DNA of 64,000 bases from Paenibacillus lycopersici (GCF_010119935.1 NZ_CP048209.1:1793501-1857500), one strand, 5' to 3'. Shown: positions 45,337 to 53,818, numbered from the stretch's first letter. Program-made: numbers and translations. Notes: generated by a model from the sequence alone, not told the origin.

Positions 45337-46110
45337 TCACTCGGGCGGAAGCGGCGAACGCTCGTTATTCATAGCGGGGGGGATGTGGGAAGGAATCGTT
45401 CCGTCCGGTATCTCGCCGTCAATGCCCAAGTAATAGTGCCGTATCGGCATCAATTGTTCGTTCAATTCGTACACGAGCGGGATGCCCGTCGGGATGTTCA
45501 GATCGGCAATGCCGTCGGCCGGGATCCGGTCCAGATGCTTCGCAAGCGCCCGCAGCGTATTGCCGTGAGCCGCAATGAGAATATGCTTGCCTGACGAGAG
45601 TTCAGGGGCAATGATCTCCTCCCAGTACTTCAGCACTCTGCGCTCCGTATCCTCGAGATTTTCCGTCAACGGAAATTCCCCTGCTTTCAAATCCCCGTAG
45701 CGCGGCGCGGACGCTTCGTACCGGACATCGCTCGTATCCAATGCAGGCGGGCGAACGTCGACGGACCTGCGCCAGAGATGAACTTGTTCTTCTCCGTATT
45801 TCTCGGCCGTCTCGTCTTTGTTCAATCCTTGCAGGGCGCCGTAATGCCGCTCGTTCAGCATCCAGCTCTTGAATTCGGGAATCCACATTAAATCCATCTC
45901 CTGCAGAATGATCCACATCGTCCGGATCGCGCGCTTCAGTACGGATGTATGCGCTTCGTCGAAGACATAACCTTGTTTTCTCAGGATGATTCCGGCTTGT
46001 CTTGCTTCTTCGAGACCGTTCGGAGACAAATCCACGTCCGTCCAGCCCGTAAACCGGTTCTCGAGATTCCATTCGCTCTGTCCGTGGCGGATCAGCACTA
46101 TTTTGATCAT
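45337..46110 (-). CDS. gpmA: 2,3-bisphosphoglycerate-dependent phosphoglycerate mutase
   Basis: 257 residues. Histidine-phosphatase fold with the phosphohistidine H9 in [11 protein letters not shown]87 in [11 protein letters not shown] and a second histidine in [11 protein letters not shown]. The full-length GpmA family pattern ([26 protein letters not shown]) is intact. It interconverts 3- and 2-phosphoglycerate in glycolysis. GGAGGATTCCGC precedes ATG on the minus strand. It is convergent with the transglutaminase-like gene. Spore formers often also hold an Mn-dependent GpmI, so this copy may be accessory. Confidence 0.95.
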   Translation of the reverse strand: MIKIVLIRHGQSEWNLENRFTGWTDVDLSPNGLEEARQAGIILRKQGYVFDEAHTSVLKRAIRTMWIILQEMDLMWIPEFKSWMLNERHYGALQGLNKDETAEKYGEEQVHLWRRSVDVRPPALDTSDVRYEASAPRYGDLKAGEFPLTENLEDTERRVLKYWEEIIAPELSSGKHILIAAHGNTLRALAKHLDRIPADGIADLNIPTGIPLVYELNEQLMPIRHYYLGIDGEIPDGTIPSHIPPAMNNERSPLPPE

Positions 46111-46291
46111 GCGGAATCCTCCTTGATATAGGATAAGTTACCCAATTCCATCATAGTTGTCGGCGTTGGCGAACGCAAATGACGAGGGAGTAACGCATTT
46201 CTTTGCAATGAGAAATGCTTTTTTGTTGTTCACTTGTAAGAACGGATGTTTCACTCGCAATGACAGTATCATTGTAAACGATATTAATTTA

Positions 46292-46320
46292 TTGATAAAC
46301 GATAAATACTGTGATAAGAT
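46292..46320 (+). promoter_or_regulatory. Sigma-A-type promoter of the DUF2975/XRE operon
   Basis: TTGATA, a 17-bp spacer and TAAGAT, 32 bp before the coding start. GTAAACGATA and ATAAACGATA direct repeats overlap the -35 region and may be operators for the XRE regulator. Confidence 0.75.
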
Positions 46321-46351
46321 CACGCTATAACTAAACTGCGAGGTGCTCTAT

Positions 46352-46831
46352 ATGATTCGGGGAACGCTCTTTCTGAAGATAGCCGACATTCTTATGGGAA
46401 TCCCAGTTCTTGCGATATGTGTATTTTTGGTGCCCAGGATCGGGAATTATGCCGGGGAATTGTATCCGCATCTTGCTTATATGAAAGCACTCGTACTAAT
46501 CGATATGTACGCGGCCGCGATCCCGTTTTACTTTGCGCTGTATCAAGTCTTGAAGCTTCTGAGGTATATGGATAAGAACCAGGCGTTCTCGGAATTATCC
46601 GTTACGGCCTTGAAGAACATCAAGTACTGCGCCTTCGCCATCAGTGCCGTGTACCTGCTAGGCGTGCCGCTCTACTATCTCATGAGTAAGAAAATCGACC
46701 CTCCGAGTTTCATGCCGATGAGCTTGATCATTATTTTCTCCTCTTTGGTGATCGCCGTTTTTGCTGCCGTTCTCCAGAGACTCTTACAAGAAGCGATTCA
46801 TATGAAATCGGAAAACGATCTAACGATCTGA
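46352..46831 (+). CDS. DUF2975-family membrane protein
   Basis: 159 residues with four membrane helices (about 8-30, 48-68, 92-115, 125-150) and polar loops, e.g. LKLLRYMDKNQAFSELSVTALKNIKYCAF, characteristic of DUF2975. The start at 46352 follows GCGAGGTG; a GTG at 46343 is the alternative. A small XRE repressor follows immediately, the standard partner of DUF2975 (YozG-like). The function of the pair is unknown. Confidence 0.82.
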   Translation: MIRGTLFLKIADILMGIPVLAICVFLVPRIGNYAGELYPHLAYMKALVLIDMYAAAIPFYFALYQVLKLLRYMDKNQAFSELSVTALKNIKYCAFAISAVYLLGVPLYYLMSKKIDPPSFMPMSLIIIFSSLVIAVFAAVLQRLLQEAIHMKSENDLTI

Positions 46832-46841
46832 GGTGAACGTC

Positions 46842-47060
46842 ATAGCGATTATCATCAACGTTGATGTGATGCTGGCAAGAAGGAAAATGAGCGTTACCGA
46901 GCTTTCGGAGAGAGTCGGCATTACGATGGCGAACCTGTCCATTCTGAAGAACGGGAAAGCCAAAGCGGTTCGTTTCTCGACATTAGAAGCGATATGTAGA
47001 ACGCTGGATTGTCAGCCGGGCGATATTTTGGAATACAGGAGCGACGAAGGCGCTACATGA
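46842..47060 (+). CDS. XRE/Cro-like HTH regulator (YozG-like), apparent ATA start
   Basis: About 72 residues; HTH at about 13-62 (MSVTELSERVGITMANLSILKNG and STLEAICRTLDCQPGDIL). The only standard start, GTG 46833, lies inside the RBS (TGAGGTGA). Homologues as I remember them begin M-A-I-I-I-N-I-D, which aligns with codons ATA-GCG-ATT-ATC-ATC-AAC starting at 46842, 6 nt after GAGGTG. Translation may therefore begin at ATA, or at GTG with a poor arrangement. It is directly downstream of DUF2975 with a 1-base gap and probably autoregulates the pair. Confidence 0.75.
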   Translation: MAIIINVDVMLARRKMSVTELSERVGITMANLSILKNGKAKAVRFSTLEAICRTLDCQPGDILEYRSDEGAT

Positions 47061-47264
47061 TACAGACAAGTTCAGTTAACGCGCGGAACCGGCGAATATC
47101 GCGGCAGTCGACCTCGAATCGGCTGTTTTCTTTCAACTAGATTTGAAAGCGATTTCTAGCGAGAAAGGCGCATGAAAAAAAAGCGTGGATTCGTTCCAAC
47201 CGTTCCCTCTCCCGCGCCTACTTATTAGGTGAACGCCGTCGACGAAGGAGGCCGAATACCGTTC

Positions 47265-48905
47265 ATGAACCCATTGACCCGCAGCGCCGAGGAGGCTGCC
47301 GCCGAATACTCCCGTATGATTTTCGGCTTCGCGTTGTCGAGGACCGGGCATGCGCAGGATGCGGAGGACTTGGCGCAGGAGATCCTGATCGCGCTTGTCT
47401 CTTCGCTGCGATCGGGGAGAACGATCGACCATATGCCGGGCTGGGTCTATCGCATCTGCTGCTATACATGGTCCAATTACGTGGCCAAGCATAAGCGGCA
47501 TTGGCGCAGCTCCGAGCTGGATGATGCTTCGCTCATATCGGAAGATCTCCCCGTGGCGGATCGTCTCGCGGAGGAGGAAACGATCATGGAGCTGAAGCGA
47601 GAGGTTGCCTACTTAGGCCGGGTGCATCGGGAAATTTGCGTGCTGTATTACTACGACGGGCTGGCGGTCGGAGCCATTGCCGGGAGACTTGGGATTCCGG
47701 CCGGAACGGTAAAATGGCATCTTTTCGATGCGCGGCACAAAATTCGGGAGGGATTCACAATGTCGTCCGCATCCATGGAACAGCTGCAATTCCGTCCGGT
47801 GCGCCTTCGCGTCGGACATAACGGAATGCCGGGTCCGCACGGGGAACCGAACGCGTATTTCAGTTCGCTGCTCAGCGGCAATCTTTGCGCGGCCATCTAT
47901 GACCAACCGCTGACGGTCGAGCAGATTGCCCGCAAGCTCGGCGTCGCCGCGGCCTATATCGAGTCGGAGCTCGAGAAGTTCGAGTACGCGGATTTGATCA
48001 CGAAGGTCGCGGGAGGGAAATACCGGACCAACTTCATCATCGAGACGAAGCAGTCCCTGGCACGGCAAAATGCGCTCCTGCTGGCTGCGGCGGATGACCT
48101 CGCGGACCGGTTCTACGAGGCGGTCGAATCCCGGCTGCCAGCGCTGCGCGCGCTCGGCTTTCACGGCAGCGAGCTTGCCGACGAGCTGCTGCTCTGGACG
48201 ATCCTGCCGTATGCGGTGTGGCGGCAGCATGGCCGGATCAAGGATGCGGCTTATTTCGCCGCGATGGCGCCCGATGAGCGCAAGGATGGCGGCAAATATG
48301 CCGTCAGCGCCAGCATCGTCTACCCGCAGGAAGAGCTGGAGCGCCAGCCCGGCTACGAGATCGTGCGCAAATTCGCAGCCAACGGCATTAAATCGCGTTC
48401 GGACGGCGGCAGCCATCATGGGCTGCAAATGGAGACGTGGTGGTCGGGCCTGACGTGGCGGGATTTCGATGCGCCGGATCTGGTCGACATGCGCCACATC
48501 GCCGATTTGATCGACAGCGGCGCTGCCCATACCGACTACGACAAAACGATCATTAGCCGGATGGCGGCCAAAGGCTTGGCCAAGCAGCAGGACGGCAAGC
48601 TGTCGTGTCTCGTGCCTTTCTTCCGGGCGGAACCATTCGAAGCGTTCAGCCGGCTGATCGACGAGGCGCTGCTGGAAGCGGGCGCGATGGCCCGGCTGGA
48701 GCAGCTGAACGATGATTTCGTTGCGCTGTTGACGCAGTCCGTTCCGCCTGCCATGAGCTGCAAAGAGATTAACAATCGTGCCTATAACGACAGCATGGGC
48801 ATTACGTTTGCGGTCATGGAACGGCTCGTCCGCGGCGGCCGGCTGGCCGAGCCTGCGAAGGCGGATCAGGCGCGCCTGACGACGCTGATCTGGCAAACGA
48901 AGTAA
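47265..48905 (+). CDS. ECF-type RNA polymerase sigma factor with large C-terminal extension
   Basis: 546 residues from ATG 47265 (GAAGGAGG upstream). N-terminal sigma-70 region 2 (about 10-80; DAEDLAQEILIALVSSLR) and region 4 (about 115-165; LYYYDGLAVGAIAGRLGIPAGTVKWHLFDAR) are followed by about 360 residues not found in plain ECF sigmas, including a winged-helix-like part (about 195-260; QPLTVEQIARKLGVAAAYIESELEKFEYADLI). The extension may sense a ligand or act as built-in anti-sigma control. No separate anti-sigma gene is adjacent. The cue is unknown. Confidence 0.85.
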   Translation: MNPLTRSAEEAAAEYSRMIFGFALSRTGHAQDAEDLAQEILIALVSSLRSGRTIDHMPGWVYRICCYTWSNYVAKHKRHWRSSELDDASLISEDLPVADRLAEEETIMELKREVAYLGRVHREICVLYYYDGLAVGAIAGRLGIPAGTVKWHLFDARHKIREGFTMSSASMEQLQFRPVRLRVGHNGMPGPHGEPNAYFSSLLSGNLCAAIYDQPLTVEQIARKLGVAAAYIESELEKFEYADLITKVAGGKYRTNFIIETKQSLARQNALLLAAADDLADRFYEAVESRLPALRALGFHGSELADELLLWTILPYAVWRQHGRIKDAAYFAAMAPDERKDGGKYAVSASIVYPQEELERQPGYEIVRKFAANGIKSRSDGGSHHGLQMETWWSGLTWRDFDAPDLVDMRHIADLIDSGAAHTDYDKTIISRMAAKGLAKQQDGKLSCLVPFFRAEPFEAFSRLIDEALLEAGAMARLEQLNDDFVALLTQSVPPAMSCKEINNRAYNDSMGITFAVMERLVRGGRLAEPAKADQARLTTLIWQTK

Positions 48906-48918
48906 GGGATCGGCTGAG

Positions 48919-49269
48919 TTTGAAGAAATACCCGGACATCAACGGAATCACCCAGCTCGGCGAAGCGAACCATGCGCAGCTCGATGCGCAGATACGGCGT
49001 CCCCCGTGATTTCGCGCAGCGCGTCATGTGCTCGATGCGATCGGCAAGATCGGCCGGGCAAACGGAGCGGCGCTGTCGAGCCGGTTCGGCATTTTGAAGG
49101 GCACCGTATTGAAGCTGGCAATGCGCCTACCGCGGGCGGTCTGATCGTGACCGATTCGATTCCGGGTAACCGGAAGGAGAGCTGGCGCTGCGCGCCCAGG
49201 GGCGTTCGTTTTCTCGGCGAACCGCAGGAGGTACTTTGGGGTGCCGAAGCCATGGTTGAGGAACGGTAA
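48919..49269 (+). pseudogene. Possible decayed gene fragment
   Basis: Protein-like stretches appear in more than one frame (LKKYPDINGITQLGEANHAQ stopping near 49010, then VTDSIPGNRKESWRCAPRGV and FLGEPQEVLWGAEAMVEER ending at 49269), as if one gene had been broken by frameshifts. I cannot name the family, and coding origin is a guess. The rest of the 48906-49615 gap holds a terminator and the upstream region of the recombinase remnant. Confidence 0.3.
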
Positions 49270-49390
49270 CCGGATCGATCTGATGGAGCACAACGGATTT
49301 TGAACGGAACAGAGAGTGACATTTACAATTACCGGAAGCCATGCTAAGCTGAACTTCATATAGCGACGCAACATAGAGCCGAAAGCATCG

Positions 49391-49433
49391 GGAGATTTCC
49401 TCGTCCAGCAGGGACGGGGGGATCTCCTTATTT
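49391..49433. terminator. Hairpin terminator before the recombinase remnant
   Basis: GGAGATTTCCTCGTCC, loop AGCA, GGGACGGGGGGATCTCC with mismatches, then TTATTTGC. Confidence 0.6.
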
Positions 49434-49615
49434 GCATTTCACCCGGTTATGCGGCTATCGGCCGCTTAACGCAGTCTGCCGCGCCGCACTCGCTTGAGAG
49501 TGGCGCCGAAGACGCGAATGTTCACCGCGTGCGCTGCAGGGGAACAGGCGAGTTTCTGTTTCCTTGTATTCCAAAATTTAGCATAACTGTTATACTGAAA
49601 GGGTGGTAAACGACG

Positions 49616-50533
49616 ATGATCCGACTTGAAAAGCAGGACGAATTCCGGCTTGCCGTGCGATTTCCTTTTAACCGTGCCTACGTCGACGCGATAAAAGCGA
49701 TCCCGGGAAAAGCATGGGAGCCCGAGCACCTTCGCTGGACGATCCCGTACACGCTGAATGCGCTGATGGCGTTCAAAGAACGGTTCCCGCGCGATGCGGT
49801 CGAAATCGATGAGATGCTGTCCGCCGAATGCCCGACATTGGACGAGTGGGAACCCTCGGCGCAGGCGGCGAATGCCGATAGCTTCGATCCGCTGCTGCGG
49901 TGGGACGAGAACTACGAGGAGCTGCTTCGCCAAGCGCTGGCGCTCAGAGGGTACAGCCCCAAGACCGTCAAGGCCTATTGCAGTCAGCTCGAACGCTATT
50001 ACCGCTTCCTTGGCGAGCATCGATTGCACGAGGGCGACGAGGCCGTCCGGCAATATTCGTTGTCCATGCTCGACCGCGGTTGTTCCCATTCACATGTCAA
50101 CCAGGCGCTCAGCGCGATCAAATTTTACGCGAACCGAGTGCTGTAGGGATCGGCAATGGCGCCGTTCATCCGACCGAAAAAGGAACACAAGCTGCCCAAC
50201 GTGCTGTCGCTAAATGAAGTTCTGCTTATTCTCCAAGCCTTGCCTAATCCGAAGCATCGAGCGCTGGTGTACGTCACCTATTCTTCGGGCCTACGCGTGA
50301 GCGAGGTGGTCCGCCTACGCCTAAGCGACTTCGACCCCGAGCGGAAAACGCTGCGCGTCCGCCAAGGCAAATGCCGCAAAGATCGGCTCACCCTACTGTC
50401 CGACGCTGCCCATGCGATCGTTATAGGGTATGTCGAGCAGGCTCAGCCCCGCGACTACGTCAGCACCCGCGACATCCGCCGCATCAAGAGCCCGCTGGAC
50501 CAGTTGGGAGAAATGGGGGATATCGGAGTATAG
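49616..50533 (+). pseudogene. Broken tyrosine recombinase (XerA/IntI-like integrase) beside the cassette array
   Basis: Two in-frame pieces. Piece 1 (49616-50146, 176 codons): a HARP-like N-terminal module (FPFNRAYVDAIKAIPGKAW, then EHLRWTIP) and the SAM-like core-binding domain (YSPKTVKAYCSQLERYYRFL). An in-frame TAG follows at 50144. Piece 2 (to 50533) carries box I with the first catalytic Arg (SSGLRVSEVVRLRLSDFD) and the catalytic Lys region (GKCRKDRLTLL), then jumps from QAQPRDY straight to VSTRDIRRIKSPLDQLGE, the usual end of such proteins after the nucleophilic Tyr. About 70 residues with HxxR, H/W and probably Y are missing. It is therefore doubly inactive. The ending SPLDxL occurs in IntI and XerA-type recombinases; it lies next to and codirectional with the array. 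Confidence 0.85.
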
Positions 50534-50673
50534 GAGGAGCGAGCCGAAGTGGAACGACTGTCCTTCTGAGCGGGGAGCGAAATTAAACGCTGGTAAAGGC
50601 AAGGAATCACAAAGGGGAGGCTATGTGCCGCTGCTAAAGATATTGGATGCTGGCTCAAGATGACGGTAACTTC
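50534..50673 (+). other. 140-bp segment between recombinase remnant and first attC
   Basis: Corresponds to where an attI site and first cassette would lie. No gene is supported. The attC1 left box (ACCTAAC) has no complementary GTTAGGT partner upstream, so the left end of this cassette or attI appears lost. Confidence 0.45.
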
Positions 50674-50868
50674 ACCTAACACCGTATTCACGCTTCGGGG
50701 CATTCGCCCCTCGGTCCGGCCGGAGCAAGAAGTAGATTCGATGATGAATTATCAGCAGTGAGGAAGTGAATCAGCCGGACACATCCCATAGATTAAGTGC
50801 GCTGTCGCGCACCCGGCAGCTTCGCTGCCTTAAGTCGCTGGGACGTCGTGAACACAAGAACGTTAGCA
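50674..50868 (+). repeat. attC1 (195 bp)
   Basis: From ACCTAAC to GTTAGCA. Arms GTATTCACG / CGTGAACAC; internal hairpins GGGGCATTCGCCCC and GCAGCTTCGCTGC. The longest site of the array; crossover expected after G50862. Confidence 0.85.
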
Positions 50869-50966
50869 GAAATTGGTGCAGTGCATTTTATAGATTGAGG
50901 TTTTATTTTATCGTGAGTATTTTTACTTTATTTGTAATTTAATATCAATTTCAAAGGAGAAACTTA

Positions 50967-51260
50967 ATGAATATCATAGTATTTAAAGCAATTCAAGAAA
51001 GGCATGTAATCGAGTTTCATTATGAGGGAAGAAAGAGAGTTGTAGAACCTTTTTGTTATGGAATAAGTTCAGCAGGACATGATATTCTTCGAGGATTTCA
51101 AATAAGGGGACTTAGTCAATCAGGTAAACTTGGCTGGAGATTATTTAGATTAGATAGAATGAATTTTATTAATAGCTTAGATGAGCATTTTGAAGGAATC
51201 AGGAAAGACTATAATCCCAATGATCCAGATATGACTAAAATATTCAACAGAATATTTTAG
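50967..51260 (+). CDS. Cassette 2: stand-alone WYL-domain-like protein
   Basis: 97 residues. HVIEFHYEGRKRVVEPFCYG and LRGFQIRG....WRLFRLDRM follow the order of WYL domains, which bind nucleotide or nucleic-acid ligands and usually sit behind an HTH in defence or DNA-damage regulators. Here no HTH is encoded, so it is a minimal WYL protein. AAAGGAG stands 10 nt before ATG. AT-rich codon use is unlike the chromosome. Single-domain WYL proteins are also found in phage-defence islands; the role is unknown. Confidence 0.75.
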   Translation: MNIIVFKAIQERHVIEFHYEGRKRVVEPFCYGISSAGHDILRGFQIRGLSQSGKLGWRLFRLDRMNFINSLDEHFEGIRKDYNPNDPDMTKIFNRIF

Positions 51261-51284
51261 TAAATCGGGGAAGGCACCAACATC

Positions 51285-51335
51285 AGCTAACACCATATTC
51301 ACGCTTTGGGGCATTCGCCCCTCGGTCCGGCAGAA
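51285..51335 (+). repeat. attC2, left half only
   Basis: AGCTAACACCATATTCACGC and the CCCCTCGGTCCGGC hairpin are present, then the site breaks off into GCACTTTTAAGAGCACTTTT. The right arm and GTT box are lost. Confidence 0.8.
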
Positions 51336-51504
51336 GTTGCACTTTTAAGAGCACTTTTAAGGATTCTAAAGGAATTTTTTGAGCACGGGTTTTTAACCCT
51401 TTTAACTAATTATTCTTGAAACATGTTGAAGCCCTGAGGGAGTATCAAAGAATTGTTTGAAAAGATAAAAATAGTGTGAGAATACTCGAGAGGTCGAAGG
51501 CATC
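51336..51504 (+). other. Remnant of a cassette (cassette 3) without a gene
   Basis: Follows the broken attC2. Starts with two copies of the 12-bp unit AAGAGCACTTTT that also makes the tandem array at 56727. A GGGTTTTTAACCC inverted repeat lies near 51390. No gene is supported in 51261-51679. Confidence 0.55.
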
Positions 51505-51667
51505 GGATAACACCGTATTCATGCTGAGGGCTGACGCCCTTGTTCCGGACCGGAGTAGACGTGCCGAGGGTAATTCAGCCGGACAACCACTGCGAGCCTA
51601 AGTCTGACGACCCGTTCGCTATCGCTCACTTAAGGCTCTCGGGTTCGTGAATACCAAAACGTTATCT
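51505..51667 (+). repeat. attC3 (163 bp)
   Basis: GGATAAC ... GTTATCT; arms GTATTCA / TGAATAC. Right branch TGCGAGCCTAAG / CTTAAGGCTCTCG. Confidence 0.88.
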
Positions 51668-51697
51668 GAAAGATACGGAATGATTATTTTTGAAGGG

Positions 51698-52294
51698 ATG
51701 ATTAAATTGAAGCCAGGGTTAATAGTTTTTCTAAATGGAACTTCAAGTTCCGGAAAGACTTCCATATCGACTGAACTATTAAACCAAAATGAAATCTCGT
51801 TTTATCATTTATCAATTGATGATTTTTTTAATGGATTGTTTCATGACTACATTAATTTCATTAACACCAAATATGCAGAAGATGTGCAAGGCCCGACCCA
51901 TATAATTATTGAACCATTGATTACTTTGTTTTATTCAACAATTAAATTTATGTCGGTAATGGGAACGAATATCGTTGTAGATACAGTAAATGATACTGAC
52001 GAACGATTTAATACATTTCTAGGTTTATTAATGGATCATCCTGTACTGCTTGTAGGAGTAACTTGCTCGAAAGAGGAGCTAATTAGGAGAGAGAAACTAA
52101 GGGGAGATAGAGAGATTGGTTTAGCAATCTCACAGTATGATAAAGTTTATTGCCTTAATGAGTATGACCTTGAACTAAATACTGAAACCTTGAGTCCGGA
52201 TGAATGTGCCAATTTGATATTAAATATTATTAGATCAAATCGTGAATATTCTGCTTTTAAGAAGTTAAATAAAAGAAGTGTTGGTGTTTCATAG
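51698..52294 (+). CDS. Cassette 4: chloramphenicol phosphotransferase-like kinase
   Basis: About 198 residues. P-loop GTSSSGKT (14-21) preceded by IVFLN; HLSIDDFF at the position of the catalytic Asp region of CPT; VDTVNDTDERF; VGVTCSKEELIRREKLRGDR matches the CPT signature (VGVxC....RREraRGDR); the end SPDECANLIL also fits. CPT enzymes phosphorylate the 3-hydroxyl of chloramphenicol, but many homologues have other substrates, so resistance is only a possibility. The start is uncertain (51680, 51698 or TTG 51707); codons before 51680 are attC sequence and not genuine gene. Extension into attC would add only SER-type residues. Confidence 0.8.
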   Translation: MIKLKPGLIVFLNGTSSSGKTSISTELLNQNEISFYHLSIDDFFNGLFHDYINFINTKYAEDVQGPTHIIIEPLITLFYSTIKFMSVMGTNIVVDTVNDTDERFNTFLGLLMDHPVLLVGVTCSKEELIRREKLRGDREIGLAISQYDKVYCLNEYDLELNTETLSPDECANLILNIIRSNREYSAFKKLNKRSVGVS

Positions 52295-52308
52295 AAGCCC
52301 TAACCTTC

Positions 52309-52460
52309 AGATAACACTATGTTCACGCTGCGGGCCATTCGGTCCTCGGTCTGGTAGAAGTTAGAAGAGGATTCAGGGGAAGCATATTCAGTCGGACACA
52401 TTCAACTCCCTAACCGCGTCGCGGCCGCCCTTCGGGCTTAAGGGAGTTGGACGTCGTGAC
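52309..52460 (+). repeat. attC4, right box deleted
   Basis: AGATAAC matches the start of its own cassette (GTTATCT). The body is intact to GGACGTCGTGA, then continues CGAAACCGC: the ACACAAGAACGTTA part is missing, so cassettes 4 and 5 are fused. Confidence 0.82.
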
Positions 52461-52504
52461 GAAACCGCTTGAATTTATTTATTCATTAATAGGAGATGTC
52501 TAGG

Positions 52505-53269
52505 ATGACTTTTGAACAATTCAGGGCGTATATGTTTAATTTATTTGGCCATCTCTTTACAGACTTTGAAGAAAAAGAAGAATATGGTTTTCACAACTTT
52601 TCATTAGATTATTATGAAAGAATAGGCTATTCAACCAACATTACTCCTGAGATAGTATTGCAGGCTGCAAGTAATGATGTTCAACTAATTATCACGCATC
52701 ATGATGCTTGGAATTTCGTTTATGGAATGAAAGAAGAATGTATCAGGCTATTAAGAGAGTACAAGATTGCACACTTTTTTGTGCATTTGCCTTTGGATTA
52801 TAGTGATTTTGGAACATGCAATTCAATGTTTAGAGCGTTAGGAATAAATAACATTGTACAACAATCTCATCAATATGAAGGGCGAAGTGCAATTGGTATT
52901 GGAGAGTATGATTCCCCGCTGTCATTAGAAAAACTTATCGAGAAAATGAAATCTGTATTAGGTGAAAGCGTATACGTTCAAAAGAATAACGACAAAGAGA
53001 TAAGAAGAGTAGGTATGATAACGGGAGCAGGGAATGGAACGAATCAATTGAGAGAAGCCTTGAATAATAATTGCGATGTCTACATAACTGGAGAAAAGAC
53101 GCTATACTCAGTTCAATATGCGAAGTTCATTAATATGAATATGATTGTAGGAAGTCATACCTTTACTGAAATATTTGGTGTAGAAGCTTTGGCGAAAAAA
53201 CTAAAATCTGAATTTAAAGAAATTAATTTATCACAGCTTTATGAAGAGCATATTGAGGTAATTGGATAA
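52505..53269 (+). CDS. Cassette 5: NIF3-like dinuclear-metal protein
   Basis: 254 residues. QLIITHHDAWNF is the first metal-binding HH motif of the NIF3 (DUF34) family; VGMITGAGNGTNQLREAL and NCDVYITGEKT are the second conserved block, and GSHTFTEIFGVEALAKKL the C-terminal metal segment (normally GH..tE). The usual glycine before the last His is here SH. Family members form hexameric toroids with two metals; GTP cyclohydrolase-like activity is claimed but not general. ATG 52505 is preferred over 52496, which touches the RBS AGGAG. Confidence 0.85.
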   Translation: MTFEQFRAYMFNLFGHLFTDFEEKEEYGFHNFSLDYYERIGYSTNITPEIVLQAASNDVQLIITHHDAWNFVYGMKEECIRLLREYKIAHFFVHLPLDYSDFGTCNSMFRALGINNIVQQSHQYEGRSAIGIGEYDSPLSLEKLIEKMKSVLGESVYVQKNNDKEIRRVGMITGAGNGTNQLREALNNNCDVYITGEKTLYSVQYAKFINMNMIVGSHTFTEIFGVEALAKKLKSEFKEINLSQLYEEHIEVIG

Positions 53270-53327
53270 TTAAATTAGATATAGTTTGTATAACAAGAAT
53301 GATTGTAATTCAAGGGGAAGCGGCATC

Positions 53328-53452
53328 GCTTAATACCGCATTCACGCTTCGAGCACTCGCCCTCGGTCCGGACCGAAGTAGGGAAGCCTGGAAGTGGAGT
53401 CGGCCGGACACACCCGACTCCGTCGGACGTCGAGAATGCAAGAACGTTATAG
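53328..53452 (+). repeat. attC5 (125 bp, short class)
   Basis: GCTTAAT ... GTTATAG. The left box ends AAT instead of AAC. Arms GCATTC / GAATGC; right branch CCCGACTCCGTCGG. Confidence 0.85.
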
Positions 53453-53486
53453 GAAATCGGGGCAAATCTAAAACCAAGGAGAATCT

Positions 53487-53801
53487 ATGTTAGGCGCCAT
53501 AATTGGAGACGTAATTGGCTCAGTATTTGAATGGCATAATAACAAATCTACAGAATTTAGTCTGTTTAACAGATTTACCAGATTTACGGACGACACTGTT
53601 TTGACAATAGCAATTGCTGATGCGGTATTAAGTAGACAAAAACATAAAAATCAACTATTTGACTATTTTGCTGGTAAGAAGCTCACGCGGCAGGCTTACG
53701 CCCTTGGTCTGGACCGGGGGATTTCTGGGGAGTGGATTCAGCCAGACAACTCCTGTGAGGCTAAGTCTTCGACCCGCGCCTTAAGCCTTTCGGGTTCGTG
53801 A
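53487..53801 (+). pseudogene. Cassette 6: truncated ADP-ribosylglycohydrolase
   Basis: The first 65 or so residues are the start of an ADP-ribosylglycohydrolase (DraG/ARH family): MLGAIIGDVIGSVFEW and FTDDTVLTIAIADAVL, where T34-D35-D36 are magnesium ligands. The frame then runs into attC6 and the remaining codons (from about 53690) are translated attC sequence ending at 53801. About three quarters of the gene is lost, including the C-terminal metal site. GGAGAATCT stands before ATG. This shows a deletion between the middle of the gene and the middle of its attC. Confidence 0.82.
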
Positions 53802-53818
53802 ATACAACAACGTTATGC
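53692..53818 (+). repeat. attC6, left part deleted
   Basis: Begins at TCACGCGGCAGGC inside the left arm; the RYYYAAC box and CACCGTAT are gone. The right part is intact to GTTATGC. Confidence 0.8.

Noticed and set aside
49540..49560. LexA/SOS operator upstream of the recombinase (GAACAGGCGAGTTTC)
   Set aside because: Spacing is 6 instead of 4 between GAAC and GTT, and the right half is a poor match.
50503..50514. attI site in the recombinase 3' end (GTTGGGAGAAAT)
   Set aside because: Resembles the GTTAGGTGAAAT cassette start, but it is simply the codons for QLGEM in the recombinase and does not pair with the attC1 left box ACCTAAC (expected partner GTTAGGT).
51647..51697. N-terminal extension of the CPT-like protein into attC3
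   Set aside because: The codons come from the attC right arm (GTGAATACC...), which is replaced whenever the cassette moves.
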